DNA from: Megalobrama amblycephala
Lineage: Eukaryota; Chordata; Actinopteri; Cypriniformes; Xenocyprididae
Assembly (NCBI RefSeq): GCF_018812025.1
Contig: NC_063052.1
Location: forward strand, 13,995,001 to 14,059,000
Direction: 5' to 3'
Length of the DNA: 64,000 bases
In this document: one piece after another, positions 47,630-62,200 of the stretch
Position numbering within the stretch: the stretch's first letter is position 1
Layout of the letters: every line of letters starts with the position of its first letter
The notes under the pieces: generated by a model
The model's input: only the letters and a program-made list of their open reading frames with translations
The model's database searches: none
Told to the model about the DNA's origin: nothing
Program-made: the position numbers and the translations under genes

Positions 47630-49016
47630 ATAAACACACTCATAAATACATAGAATGCTCAGTAATGGCTCTTAATATAACCACTCAACAAATAACTGTG
47701 ACAAAAAAACAACAAAAAGTCAGTAAACAATACTCGATATTCTAGATTGTGCATCATTTATTCATGATGCAAACCATGCTGGGAACTCAAAAACCCATAA
47801 CAAATTGTTTGATATGAAACTGTTTGTTCAGGAAACTCTAGTTGGGACAACATCTGGGGGAATATATTGTTAGTCTAATATGTGTTTTTTTTTAATGCAG
47901 CTTCAAAATAATTAGCATTTTGCATTCACGTGAGTCAAAAAGCTCTGCATGCTGAATAAAACATAACTGCTTTTTGACAGTGCACAAATACAAACAGTCA
48001 TGCAAATAAAACAGTTGGATACCTCCAAGAACGCAGAGTTAAGCCAGTGCATGCAAAAACAACACATGATGCTGCATATTTTGACAAATTTCCATGTAAT
48101 TGTCTTTTTCCTCCTCATTCACATGCTCAATTGATACGTAGCAGGTTGGCAGAGCATCTGCCCAATATGTTCATGAGGAATTTATCACACATCTCTACCT
48201 TACAAACCACCATCTGGGAATGTGATTAAAATGCAAGTTCATGGAGACTTTAAGCCAAGCGCTTTTACTGCACTCCTTCAAGACATCGTCATACGTCTCC
48301 ACACTAATGGCTTCCCTCATCCCTACAGTCGCAGTATTCAAAAAACCTGTATTTAAAGTTCCCTAGGGACAGAGCTCTACAACGAAAAGATGTTCTCTGT
48401 CCTTGAGCGAGAGAGACATTAGACACAGAAGACAAATCAAACACAGATCTACACTTCACTTCATATTGGACACAAAGTAAAGCACGTAAAACAGAGCGGC
48501 TGTGATGTGTGATCAGTTAACTGCTGCTGCTGCTGCTTTTTAGGGCCTTTCTTTTCCCGACTGGCAGCCATTTTGGCTCTGTCGCACAGCTCCAAATGAA
48601 ATTCATGCCACGGTCTGAGCCATTGTGGCACGCGCAGCTGCCTTTGGGTATACAGAGAGAGTCAGTGTGCTGATTTTAGAATTATTTAAAACAGATTTCT
48701 GCTTATGGCTATGCAGCACATATGAAAATAAAAGTTACTCTCTAAGGCAAAACAGCCTGTATAGACATACAGCACATGAGATGAAGAAGTAGAGAGGATT
48801 ATGACTGATAGCAGCAAATACAGTACTTTGTGCTTGGCTGTATAATAATTAAAGCCGGACTAACGATAACATATATAAGCTGCTCCAGGACATCATTAAA
48901 TATTAAACACACATCGCTTATAGTATTATCCATCACTTACTCATGTAATAAAAGAAAGTTAAATACATTAATTAATACATTTTTAAAATATAACAACACA
49001 TTAATATTTCATATTA

Positions 49017-49020
<4 letters not shown>
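47000..49020. other. Intronic sequence, no gene seen
   Basis: Contains a (TA)n tract at 47587-47627. Frames at 47064-47342 and 47912-48118 have no domain. From about 48240 to 48950 the sequence looks single-copy and moderately GC-rich, with a short (CTG)n tract near 48523-48537. No RNA gene was recognised. Confidence 0.45.

Positions 49021-49069
<49 letters not shown>
49021..49069. repeat. (TA)n microsatellite hosting a hAT insertion
   Basis: The TA tract stops at the left end of the hAT element and resumes at its right end (50102-50124), which shows the element inserted into a TA tract. Confidence 0.92.
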
Positions 49070-49072
<3 letters not shown>

Positions 49073-50101
49073 GGCTGTCAATCGATTAAAAATTTTAATC
49101 TAATTAATTACACACTCTGTGATTAATTAATCTAAATTAATCGCATACATAATTTTTGCTGTGAAAGTATTAAATATTTCAATTCAAATGAATCAATGCA
49201 GGGTTTTCCTGGGTCAAAAATGGTCTTCGGTGGTGACAGACATGGTCATCCACACAAACAGTGATAGCTAACAACAACTTGCTTTGTTCTGGTTTCACCT
49301 CACTCCAGTCTAAACTAACTGATTTTATAGGTAGGCCTAATTTACTACACATTGTCATTTAAATAACCTGAAAATATTGTGGATTATTAAGGCTAATTTT
49401 ATTAACCACTCTTGCTAAATAGGGTAAGCACACTTATGTTCTCATTTCAGAGTTGTTCGAGTAAATGATTCATTATAGACCGTGTGGACAGATCAGTTGT
49501 TGTCATGATTCATTAAAATGAATCGGTTCAAATGAGTCATTAGGTCGCGAATTGGACATTAGCGGACGTTGACGCGTTGCGTGCGAATCGTGACTGTTAT
49601 TAGAACATCGCAAAAGATTTGTCAACACAGAAAACACTTCACCACTGGATAGGATTTTCTTTTTGTTTACTGAAAGTGTGGTTTATGTCAGCTTCACGTG
49701 CAGGGCGCCTGTCAGAGAAGATGAGGTGACGTTCTTTTGAGCACTATTCACACCCAACGGTTATTCAGGAAAAACATTCTCCGAATGCGCCTCGTGAAAC
49801 ATGGATTCGGTCTTACGAACTTTTAGCATTGTGTCAGTAGATTTAGATTATTATGTGTGAAGTAGAGAGAGTGCAAAGACGGTGCTTTGAAGACAGAGAG
49901 AGCACGAGGGAGTTGCTCTGCTCGTTCTGTCCATCAGCGCAGCAGTCGTCTCCCTCCTTCATTTTACAGTCGAATGGTGGCTAGAACGGCTCCAGGTTCA
50001 AAGGCCAATACGGAATGGATTAATCTGCGTTTATTTTTTTTAACGCGTTATTTTTTCTCAGATTAATTAATCTAAATTAACGCGTTATTTTGACAGCCCT
50101 A
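49070..50101. mobile_element. hAT-type element with TAGGGCTGTCAA ends
   Basis: The left end is TAGGGCTGTCAATCGATTAA and the right end ATTTTGACAGCCCTA, in inverse orientation, with ATTAATCTAAATTAA words near both ends. The element is 1032 bp and sits within (TA)n, so an 8-bp target duplication cannot be seen apart from the tract. No transposase was seen. A GC-richer middle (49540-49990) has no reading frame of note. Confidence 0.8.
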
Positions 50102-50139
50102 ATATATATATATATATATATATACACACAATAATATAT

Positions 50140-50275
50140 ACATTTTTATTTAATTTATTTTATTTTAATTTTATATCAGTGAACTGCAACCATACTATAG
50201 CATTTTATATTCACATATTATTTATTGAAACGCAAAAGTATTATTTATACAACACATACTATAAAAATAAAATAA
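50140..50275. repeat. Sixth copy of the 38-39 kb repeat unit
   Basis: TTATATCAGTGAACTGCAACC, ACTATAGCATTTTATATTC and ACATATTATTTATTGAAACG match the inverted units at 38545-38850, including an adjacent ATTTTATTTTA tract. The unit is therefore dispersed, not confined to one array. Confidence 0.7.
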
Positions 50276-50975
50276 ATCACCCAGGGAAGGTGTGAGCAGT
50301 ACAAAGCCGTTAGCTGCACTCTAATTGTCTCGGCTTCTGTACAAACGCACCTGCAAACAGGCCTCGGACCACTAAGCCCTCAAGGGGGGTCCGAGGTACA
50401 GAACGAGTGGGATCACTAGCCGGATTAGCAAGGATCCCACCTGACTACAGTGACTAAGCGTGATGGGGACTTGGCAGGAATTGCTCTGGAAGACCCATTC
50501 TGAAGGACTGTGACGCTCTAGAACACTACAGCTCCTGCCAGGCACTGCTGTCCGAGCTTCTTATCTCTCACTTGGCAAAGCTGACAGCCTCTGGTTGCCT
50601 GCCACCTCCACTTTAGGCCGGCTGCTCTCTGAGCTGCCTGAGGTCTGTGGAGCCGCTGATAAATGCCCTAACGCTGGCCATCCCGAGCCACTGAATGTCA
50701 CTGAACTCTGAGCTCCAAACTCTCCTCACTTTCTGAAAGCACTTTAGCAGAAGGCCAACTTTAATGGGTTATAGCTCATCCGAGGTGTTTTCCTTTTGAA
50801 GGGACCTTAAGTTTTGTTTTCAGCCTCTAAGGTTTTTGAAGGACACTATACGTGTAGCGAGTGTACGAGTGTTTCGTGTTAATACTTCAGGAACATTTGA
50901 GTATGCCTTAAATGACAAATCAATTTCTGAATTTCTAAGATGCAAGACTGAAATCCACATTTTAAGGCAAATATA
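50276..50975. other. GC-richer single-copy-looking intron segment
   Basis: This is the most GC-rich extended stretch of the intron and contains no transposon end, microsatellite or long open frame. It includes an inverted pair GGCCTCGGACC/GGGTCCGAGGT at 50360-50398. It could be an old conserved non-coding element or simply unique sequence; nothing in it looks coding. Confidence 0.35.
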
Positions 50976-51007
50976 TATATATTAAGATTATATATATATA
51001 TAAATAT

Positions 51008-51375
<368 letters not shown>

Positions 51376-52116
51376 TGTATCTTAATTATGTTAGATAACA
51401 CTTAAGCAAAACATGGTCAGGTCAAAGTGTCTGAATCATTTTTGGTCTCAAATTTTTATCAGTTTTACTGGTAGTCCACTGTATGAAGAATTTTTGGGTA
51501 TAATATGTCACAAATATTACACAAATATTAGGTATCTAATTATTTACATTTAGCCATTCAATGGTAGTGTAGTTATGTGTGCATATAGTATAGTTTTACA
51601 TTTATCAAATAAATGAGTGTATGTTTTGCATGTAGTTATTATGCATACAATTAAATCTGCGAGACTGTGTGTATGTGATGAGGGAACCTAAAGTCCATAC
51701 AGCTCAAGGTCACACCGAAGGCACTTCCTGCTCAGAATGCTGCTTCCGTCCGGGTTCTGTAGATTTCCCAGAAGTGAACGTCGGTTAGTGTGCCAGCAAA
51801 ATTGATTGGAACGTGGAATGCATAACATTACTCTCAATTGATGTTCAATTCACTTTAGTCCTCTCCCCCCCACCTCCTTGTTGTTATTTAAGCTTTTGGC
51901 AAGAAATGAAGAAAAATCACAAATTATATGAAAAGCATCTTTGTGTGCCAGACCATTACAAAAGGAAGGGCTTTTCAATGACGCAGTCATAACAGATTCA
52001 AATGAAAATGGTCTTCATTTTCAGCTCATATCAAGAGATAAAGCAACTACATAATAGGCTATATCAGTAAAGTCATGTCTCAAGACATACATCAAGAATT
52101 GTCACTCTAAATATAA
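51376..52116. other. Intronic sequence, Tc1-like subterminal remnant then unique
   Basis: GGTCAGGTCAAAGTGTCTGA at 51416-51435 looks like a further internal copy of the terminal word in the preceding element, so the remnant may extend to about 51500. After that nothing is recognised. Confidence 0.4.
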
Positions 52117-52361
52117 AGGGATAGTTCACCCAAAAATGAAAATTCTGGTAACCAGACAGTTTATGGCACCCATTGACTTCCATAGCAGGAAAAAAATACT
52201 ACGGAAGTCAATGGGTGCCTTCAATGGGGTCTGATTACTAACTTTCTTTAAAATGTCTTCTTTTGTGTTCAACAGAAGAAAGAAACTCATACAGGTTTGG
52301 AACAACTTGAGGATGAGTAAATGATGACAGAATTTTCACTTCTGGGTGAACTATCCATTAA
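52117..52361. mobile_element. TTAGTTCACCC-family palindromic element, short form, copy 2
   Basis: The left end is GGGATAGTTCACCCAAAAAT and the right end ACTTCTGGGTGAACTATCC. The arms contain ACCCATTGACTTCCATAG and its inverse. The left half is shorter than the right (a deletion after AATTCTGGTAACC). The flanks are TATA on the left and TTAA-like ATTAAA on the right, so the target duplication has decayed. Confidence 0.8.
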
Positions 52362-52722
52362 AGCTGTTAGGAAGGACGTTTGAAAAGACTGTAGTTACAC
52401 GTTTTTGATAACTGATTCCATCCTGACAGCATAAAGACACTTACAGACATTGTATGGCTAGGACCAAGTTGACACACACACAAACACACACATATATATT
52501 TATATATATATATATAAAAGACAAGCAACCTTTTTTTCTGGGTTGATAGTCTGGATCATTTTTCATCATGGTTAGGTAACTCTGTATTTGTAGCCTTTAG
52601 ATGCCAGGTTGCTTTACATGTTCACAGAATTAAAAGGGCAATGTTAATTACCCTCCCGTTCCCGCCTCTCATCCAAACACGGAGGGAGCTGGAGGGGTCC
52701 ACTGCTGGCATTCAAGCACACA

Positions 52723-52723
<1 letters not shown>

Positions 52724-52809
<86 letters not shown>

Positions 52810-52813
52810 TGTG

Positions 52814-52848
<35 letters not shown>
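52724..52848. repeat. (GT)n microsatellite
   Basis: A (GT)n tract of about 125 bases with two GCG interruptions near 52805-52822. Cys-Val and Thr-His frames on both strands here are artefacts. Confidence 0.95.
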
Positions 52849-53104
52849 CATGGCTAGACACAATCTGCAGTCGCTTTTCATGTTTTCTGCTCTGATTTTG
52901 GGGATAAATCGGTGGAATGGATTTAAATGTGGTAAAATGAGTGCTGCATTTTGTAAGCATTATTAAACAAGCCAAAATGTAAAAAAAAAAAAAAAAAAAG
53001 AAAAAGAAAAAAGAAAAGAAAACAAGTGAGCAGCTTTGTAAATGACAGGCATTCCAATTCTGCAGAAATCTGGGAAGTTTTCATAATAAATACTGTTTTC
53101 AACA

Positions 53105-53330
53105 CTGATAATAATCATAAATGTTTCTTGAGCATCAAAATAGGCATATTAGAATGATTTCTGAAGGATCATGTGACACTGAAGACTGGAGTAATGATGC
53201 TGAAAATTCAGCTTTGCATCACAGGAATAAATTACATCTTAAAATATATTCAAATAGAAAACATTTAAATTTAAATAATATTTCATAATATTTACTGTGT
53301 TTTTTGCAAATAAATTCAGCCATGGTGAGT
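53105..53330. repeat. Dispersed repeat, uninterrupted copy
   Basis: Contains GCATATTAGAATGATTTCTG, AAGGATCATGTGACACTGAA, TTGCATCACAGGAATAAATT and TAAATTCAGCCATGGTGAG in a row. The same parts are found split at 31948-32213 and 32616-32735. This is a very common cyprinid repeat by memory. Non-coding. Confidence 0.7.
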
Positions 53331-53365
53331 ATAAATGTTCTAAAAACATAAAAAAAAAAAAAATT

Positions 53366-53480
53366 AGGGATGCACCAATATGAACATTTTGGTCGGTACT
53401 GATAACCGATAATCTTTATATTTGAAAGCTGATAACCGTTATATTGGCCGATAAATCTAAATACACATTTTTATATAATT
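53366..53480. mobile_element. hAT terminus fragment
   Basis: TAGGGATGCACCAATATGAA with GGTCGGTACTGATAACCGAT and ATTGGCCGATAAAT matches the type of the termini of the hAT element at 15674-18059. The opposite terminus was not found in the following kilobase, so the copy is incomplete or its end has decayed. Confidence 0.55.
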
Positions 53481-54790
53481 TTTGAGAGCCTGATTACAAA
53501 AACAAAAGTCTCACCATTAATAGTCATGTCCCAAGCACATGATTATAATGTTCTCATTATAATTTTATGTAGCTTATATGACAGATTTGCACTGTATGTT
53601 GTACTTAACTGTATTTTCCTTTTTGAAGTGATTGTAATTATATTTCAAGCAATTCAAAACCATCATGTGTGCACATCTGAAGTGTCTAGAGTCTATTGTT
53701 ATAAGCTAAACAACCAGGTCACATCTTGAAGTCTGTGTTTTTCTAATATTCTCTACACACTCATCCGTCAAGATATTGTATCATATTCAACAAACAACAT
53801 CATCTAGGTACAAACACGTTAAGGCAAACTAACCTTCACCTTGCAAACACAATCTTCCTTTGCTCAAATAACCTGCGCTTCAGATAAATAAACCAGAAGT
53901 TAGTGCACACAGCCTGGAGAATGAAAAAGAAGCGTCTGCGACATTGAATTATCTATGACTACAATGCACTGGACTCCCATAGAGCGGTAAGCAGAAAGTG
54001 AGGTTGCCTTGCCCTTTTAAACATGGTCAATACACTGCTTTCCCGTGAGTGATGGAGGGGGACAAAAGTGATCTAATCCAATCATCTCCAATAAAAGTAG
54101 AGGATAAATTGTGATGGGAGGTAATGAGCGGTTGTCGGGAGTTAATCCCACTGTCTCCCCGGTGAGAAATGGCTCATTCTTCTTCCGTTTTCCGAGCAGA
54201 AGCCAGACGTTTCAGGCCTTGATTTGAATGGCTGTGTGAGATATCTATTTCCAGACAGCAGTCATTTGTTGGGCCCTGACTTTTTTGACTTTAAGCTCTA
54301 AGATGTAGCACTTCTAAAATTGTACTTTGGCAGATACAGCGGATAAAACTTTAAGGGAAAGGATACAACACCACAACACGTTTATGGCAGCCGAGCTGTC
54401 GCTTTCTGGCTTCAATCACGTCTGCTCTCACAACAACGCTGGATCTAATCACTCTCGCTGCATTCTGGGGGTTCGGGCTGAAGTGACGACTCTCTGAAAT
54501 GCTGACAGGTCGGAGAAGCTCACAGACCAAGAACTGCTGGAGATATCTGTACTGCAGCCGCACCGAAGCTGTCAGAGAAGCATCATAAGCCACGCAGCAG
54601 ACTGTGGCCCTCTTAAAGAGCCGGGTGATGGATCCAGACGAGGAATGACTGGAAGCTCAGGGGAACTTAAATCAGAGGGAAATGGAGAATGATTGGAGAG
54701 GGGAGAAGCAGACTGATAAAGCCAGCAGCTCAATGGTTCATCACCTCAAAGGGATGAGGAGCTATTGTAAGCCATCAGATATGATGCAGT
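53481..54790. other. Intronic sequence, no gene seen
   Basis: Largely single-copy in appearance; the 54150-54750 part is relatively GC-rich. An 80-codon minus-strand frame at 54351-54593 has no known domain and no csmd3 similarity. Confidence 0.4.
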
Positions 54791-54975
54791 GGGGTCCAAA
54801 AGTCTGGGATCAGGAAATAAACCAACGCATTTTAAGATTTAAAAATAATTAAATCAAACAAGATTTTATAAGCCAAAATGAATGAAAACTATGCAAGATT
54901 CTGAATGCTAAGAAATTTGTTAATTTTCCAATTCAAATTTTCACTCAAACTGTTTTGCTTCTGCTGCTGCTGCTG

Positions 54976-55007
<32 letters not shown>

Positions 55008-55463
55008 TATAATAATAATAATTATTATTATTGTTATTATTATTGTTGAAAATAAAATAAAATAAAATAAAATAAAATAAAATAAAATAAAATAAAAAAA
55101 TAAAATAAAATAAAATAAAATAAAATTTATATCAGGAAATAAACAAAAGGTTGCAAGATTTTTAAACACAAACCTTATGACCTAAAATGATAATAATAAT
55201 ACAATGATGATAAAGTAAAGTATAATATAATATAATATAATATATATAATATAATATAATATAATATAATATAATATAATATAATATAATAAAAATCTGG
55301 AATTTAAAATAAAATAAAATAAAATAAAATAAAATAAAATAAAATAAAATAAAATAAAATAAAATAAAATAAAATAAAATAAAATAAATCTGGAATTCAA
55401 AATCTAATTTAAATCAGGAAATAAACAAGGTTGTACGATTTTTAAACCTTATGACCTAAAATG

Positions 55464-55514
<51 letters not shown>

Positions 55515-55690
55515 TAAAATATAAAAAAAAGATCAAAATCTAATTTAAGTAAGGAAATAAACAAAAGGTTGCAGGATTTTTAAATTTTGAATTATTTAAG
55601 ATTCTGAATTCTAAGAAATTTTTCAATTGAACTTTTAATTGAAATTGTTGTGCTGATAATAATAATAATAATAATAATCACAATTTAAAA
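54791..55690. repeat. Compound repeat of about four degenerate units with AT-rich spacers
   Basis: A word of the form AAATCAGGAAATAAACAA, then GGTTGCAAGATTTTTAAA and TTATGACCTAAAATGATAA, recurs at about 54810-54890, 55128-55190, 55395-55462 and 55545-55590. Between units are (AAT)n tracts (54976-55030, 55461-55512, 55655-55678), (AAAAT)n (55050-55125, 55306-55386) and (ATAAT)n (55217-55290). The left edge GTGGGGTCCAAAAGTCTGGG resembles a transposon terminus. Frames through the tracts are artefacts. Confidence 0.65.
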
Positions 55691-57924
55691 TTTATTAAAA
55701 TAAAAATATTTTTTTCTGTGTTGTTTACTTGCAAAGGTTCAAATGAAGAATAAAACCCTTCAAATTAATGCTAAAAAATAGCATTATGCCTCCCTTTCTA
55801 GCGTTATGGCGCACCATTCTCAATTTAATAATTTGTCAATTAGCAGGAAAATAATTCATGAAATGTGACAATAACCCTCTGTGTAATTTACTAATGAAAC
55901 ATTTACACTAGCAAGAATAAAATGAAGTAATTTCAATGCATATTCAGACCAGATACAGTATGTGCTTTGAACCACCATTGTCTGTTTTTCTAAATTGGCT
56001 TTTCAACAGAAAACAGGTGCAAAATAGGCAATAAATTATCATACTAATATATCTACATTATCATTTCAATTTCCAGCACACCTGCGCTTAGCTTGCTTGA
56101 ACTCTGTGCTCCGGGTGACATCAGGGCGGCCAGCCCAAAACGCAGAGGTACTCTGAGCAGAAAACACTCCAGTAAATAAGCTGCTCAATCAGAGAGCACT
56201 AAGACTGCAGCAGAGAGAATGAAGCTCATCCTTTATTAAAGACATCAATTACGCATCGCTGGAGCGCACCGAACTACCTGTGGTGCTTTTTTTCAGGAGT
56301 TTCCAACGTTTCCTGCTTTGACTAATCCAATAAGAGGCAATCATTGAAAGGCGGTGACCCAGAAGCACGCAAGAGAGATGTAAGGACACTCCGATGAGGT
56401 TGAGAGGAGGCGTCGCCTAATCCGAATACACAAAACAGGTCAGGAGAGTTTGCAAAAATAATAATTTATACACAAGACAGATTAATGCACCACAAAACTA
56501 ATGCCAGATGTGATTAAGTGACGAGGCAGGTTTATCTGTTGATCTAGTCATGGATGAACGAGCAGTGCAAACACAGGGCAGTGAAGCTTGTTGCGTTCAC
56601 ATCTACATGTATCAGCGGCACCCTCAGACGTCCGCTGTGCTTTGTTTACACAGCAATCAGCATTGGAGTAGGACCGGCTCATCTACATAACATGCATATT
56701 CAAATCAGGCTCTCTGGCTCGCTTTAAAAATCCTCTTTGACATCCCTTTGCTTGCCGCTGAGAGACTGTGTTGAATAAATCACTGTAAACAATGTGTTAA
56801 CACGTCGCCGGCGCGTGCCTGAAACCATTACGTATCCCCCTCGACCGCTTGCTTCGCATCATAGGAAATCTTACGAGCACTTAACGGAGCTGCTAGGGTT
56901 GCCAACTTCCGCGAAGAAGAGGACATTCTCGTTTTCTTGTTTAGAAAGATACGCCACATTTGAGTTTTTAGGTAAACCCTTGATCACTTTGTACAATGAA
57001 ACAAAATGCTACACAGTCACAGGGCCTGCAGCAATGCATGCGTTTAAAAATAGTCACTTATTGACTGAGTTAAGAGCTAAATGTATTTGAGATGCTCGAG
57101 TTTGGCTTACTGACATACGACTTCATAGCGAAAAGATTTTTAGTGTCATAATAAAGTGTCACATGTCATGACATGCTTTTGTCTAGATAAATCATAACTC
57201 CAGGGAAATATGATTGCACATAAATATTTCAAGCACCTAAACTTAATAGTGCCTTGCATTTTAGACATTTAAATATGAAAAATGTGCACCAGTGAAATGC
57301 ATAGAACACTATGGAAGCCTGTTTCCACCTGAGAGTAAAAATAATATAATTGTGACTATATATGCAATTTTGCTTTGTTTGTCTAATTTTGCTTCCATCA
57401 GTCTAAAATTGTTTTTTTTATTTCTCATAATTGTTATTTTTATTTGCAACTTTATATCCCACAATTGTGCCTTTATATCTCACAATGACTTTATGCCTGA
57501 CAATGTTTACTGAAACTATTAAATAAAGTTTTTTGTAATTGAAATAATGCTCAAATTGCAAATATTAGCTTTCAAGCTTAAAAAAAAAAAAGAAATATTG
57601 CCTTGGCAATTAACTGAAATAAGTACTACTAAAACTCAAAATAATAAAATATTTGAAACTATATAGAACCCCCTAAAAACTTATACAAATAACAAAATTA
57701 AAACATAAATAATAAAACTTAATTTAAAATTAAAATGGAAACTAAAATGAAAATAAAAGCTAATTCAAAATATTAATAAAAAATAAACTATTGTATAAAA
57801 AACTAAAATGACACTGATTTGACTTTATGTCCTATATTTTAAATATGATCTCATAATTCCCTTTGTATGTTCCAAAACTTCCAAAACAAACTGATGAAAC
57901 ATTTACTGATTTTTTAATTAATTA

Positions 57925-57987
<63 letters not shown>

Positions 57988-58037
57988 ATTAGGTGGAAGA
58001 TGCTAAGATTTAGGACAAACTGTGCTTCATGCACTGT

Positions 58038-58103
<66 letters not shown>

Positions 58104-58282
58104 TCATGATTTTTCACAACATTTTTTCTTTTGTCAAATCACCTTCAATAATAAATGTGGTTCAGATAACATAATATTTTGAGTTTCTGTTGATTAAACC
58201 AATCGCCTTCATTGTATCAACTTAAATTATTAATTTCAATGAACCCAAAACTTTAAGGCAACCAGGTAACTTACCTTTTTAA
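55691..58282. other. Intronic sequence with two (TA)n tracts
   Basis: The 55740-57120 part looks single-copy, including a 98-codon plus-strand frame at 56794-57090 without known domain. From 57550 on it is very AT-rich, with A runs joined to (TA)n at 57922-57985 and 58038-58098. No gene was recognised. Confidence 0.45.
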
Positions 58283-59242
58283 AGGTGCCATCGAACGTTT
58301 TTTTACAAGATGTAATATAAGTCTAAGGTGTCCCCTGAATGTGTCTGTGAAGTTTCAGCTCAAAATACCTCACAGATTTTTTTTTTTTTTTTTTTTTTAA
58401 CTGCCTATTTTGGGGCATCATTAACTATGCACCGATTCATGCTGCGGCCCCTTTAATTCCTCACGCTCCCCGCCCACTGAGCTCATATTTGCCTTAAACA
58501 GCATAAACAAAGTTCACACAGCTAATATAACCCTCAAATGGATCTTTACAAAGTGTTCGTCATGCAGCATGTCTAATCGCATAAGTATGGTATTTATTTG
58601 GATGTTTACATTTGATTCTGAATGAGTTTGATAGTGCTCCGTGGCTAACGGCTAACATTACTACACTGTTGGAGAGATTTATAAAGAATGAAGTTGTGTT
58701 TATGAATTATACAGACTGCAAGTGTTTAAAAATGAAAATAGCGACGGCTCTTGTCTCCGTGAATACAGTAAGAAACGATGGTAACTTTAACCACATTTAA
58801 CAGTACATTAGCAACATGCTAACGAAACATTTAGAAAGACAATTTACAAATATCACTAAAAATATCATGATATCATGGATCATGTCAGTTATTATTGCTC
58901 CATCTGCCATTTTTCGCTGTTGTTCTTGCTTGCTTACCTAGTCTGATGATTCAGCTGTGCACAGATCCAGACGTTAATACTGGCTGCCCTTGTGTAATGC
59001 CTTGAACATGAGCTGGCATATGCAAATATTGGGGGCGTACATATTATTGATCCCGACTGTTACGTAACAGTCGGTGTTATGTTGAGATTCGCATGTTCTT
59101 CAGAGGTCTTTTAAACAAATCAAATTTACATAAGAAGGAGGAAGCAATGGAGTTTGAGACTCACTGTATGTAATTTCCATGTACTGAACTCTTGTTATTC
59201 AACTATGCCAAGATAAATTCAATTTTTAATTCTAGGGCACCT
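58283..59242 (+). mobile_element. TTAA-flanked element, AGGTGCC family, copy 3
   Basis: It starts AGGTGCCATCGAA and ends TTCTAGGGCACCT, between TTAA at 58279-58282 and 59243-59246. It has the same interior as the copies at 11303 and 16083, and the same orientation. A T run at 58378-58398 expands a shorter T tract found in the other copies. No coding sequence; the 62-codon frame at 58612-58800 has no family features. Confidence 0.82.
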
Positions 59243-59246
59243 TTAA

Positions 59247-61372
<2,126 letters not shown>

Positions 61373-62200
61373 AGGGTTAGTTCACCCAAAAATAAACTAA
61401 TTCACCTGTAAGACCTTCATTCATCTTCGGAACACAAATTAAGATATTTTTGATAAAATCCCATGGCCCACAAAGCTGCTAAAGGCATATTTAAAACAGT
61501 CCATGTGACTACAGTGGTTCAACCTTAATGTTATGAAGCAACAAGAATTTTTTTTTTCAGCGCCAAAAAACTAAATAATGACTTTATTCAACAATATCTA
61601 GTGATGGGCGATTTCAAAACACTTCACTTGAAGCTTCGAAGCTTTACGAATCTTTTGTTTACGAATCAGTGTGTATCAAACTGCCAAAGTCACGGGAACC
61701 ATTGAAATTTCAAACGTTTCGAAACACTTACGACGAAACGAAGACTCGTTTACTGACTTTGGCAGTTTGATACACGCTCCGAACCACTGATTCGAAACAA
61801 AATATTATCAATTTGACCCTTCGCAAAGACGAGTTCGATTAGTAAACTGATTAGTAAACGATTAGTAGTGAATGATTCATTAATCAAAATGGCGATATGA
61901 TTGGTCAGATCGCATGTCAATCAAACTCCCCGCGAAGGGTGTAGAGAAATGATCTTTGAGAACTTCGGTATTAATATTACTGTAGGATTGTTACTCTACA
62001 ACTTATTTTCTTGCGTGTAACACTAAAGAATATATTTAGGAGAATGCTCAAGCTGCTTTTTGTCCATTCAGTCAAAGCGGATGGGACTAGTAGGGAGAGT
62101 CATTCACTTGCATTGTATGCAAAAGAGCAGTTTTGTGTTCAACACAAGAAAGTCAGTCATACAGGTTTAAAATGATGCGTAGTGAGTAAATGATGAAAGA
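61373..62200. mobile_element. TTAGTTCACCC-family element, long form, rearranged
   Basis: The left end TTAAAGGGTTAGTTCACCC with AACACAAATTAAGATATTTT and TCTAGTGATGGGCGATTTCA matches the copy at 12917-13531. The arm from about 61620 to 61800 is a palindrome (ACGAATCTTTTGTTT, and CAGTTTGATACACGCTCCGA against TGTATCAAACTGCC). The expected right terminus is replaced: about 62125-62200 instead resembles the right arm of the short form (GTGTTCAACACAAGAAAG, CATACAGGTTT). This is a rearranged or chimeric copy. Confidence 0.6.

Noticed and set aside
52641..52975. Cys-Val and Thr-His rich proteins
   Set aside because: Translations of the (GT)n microsatellite on both strands.
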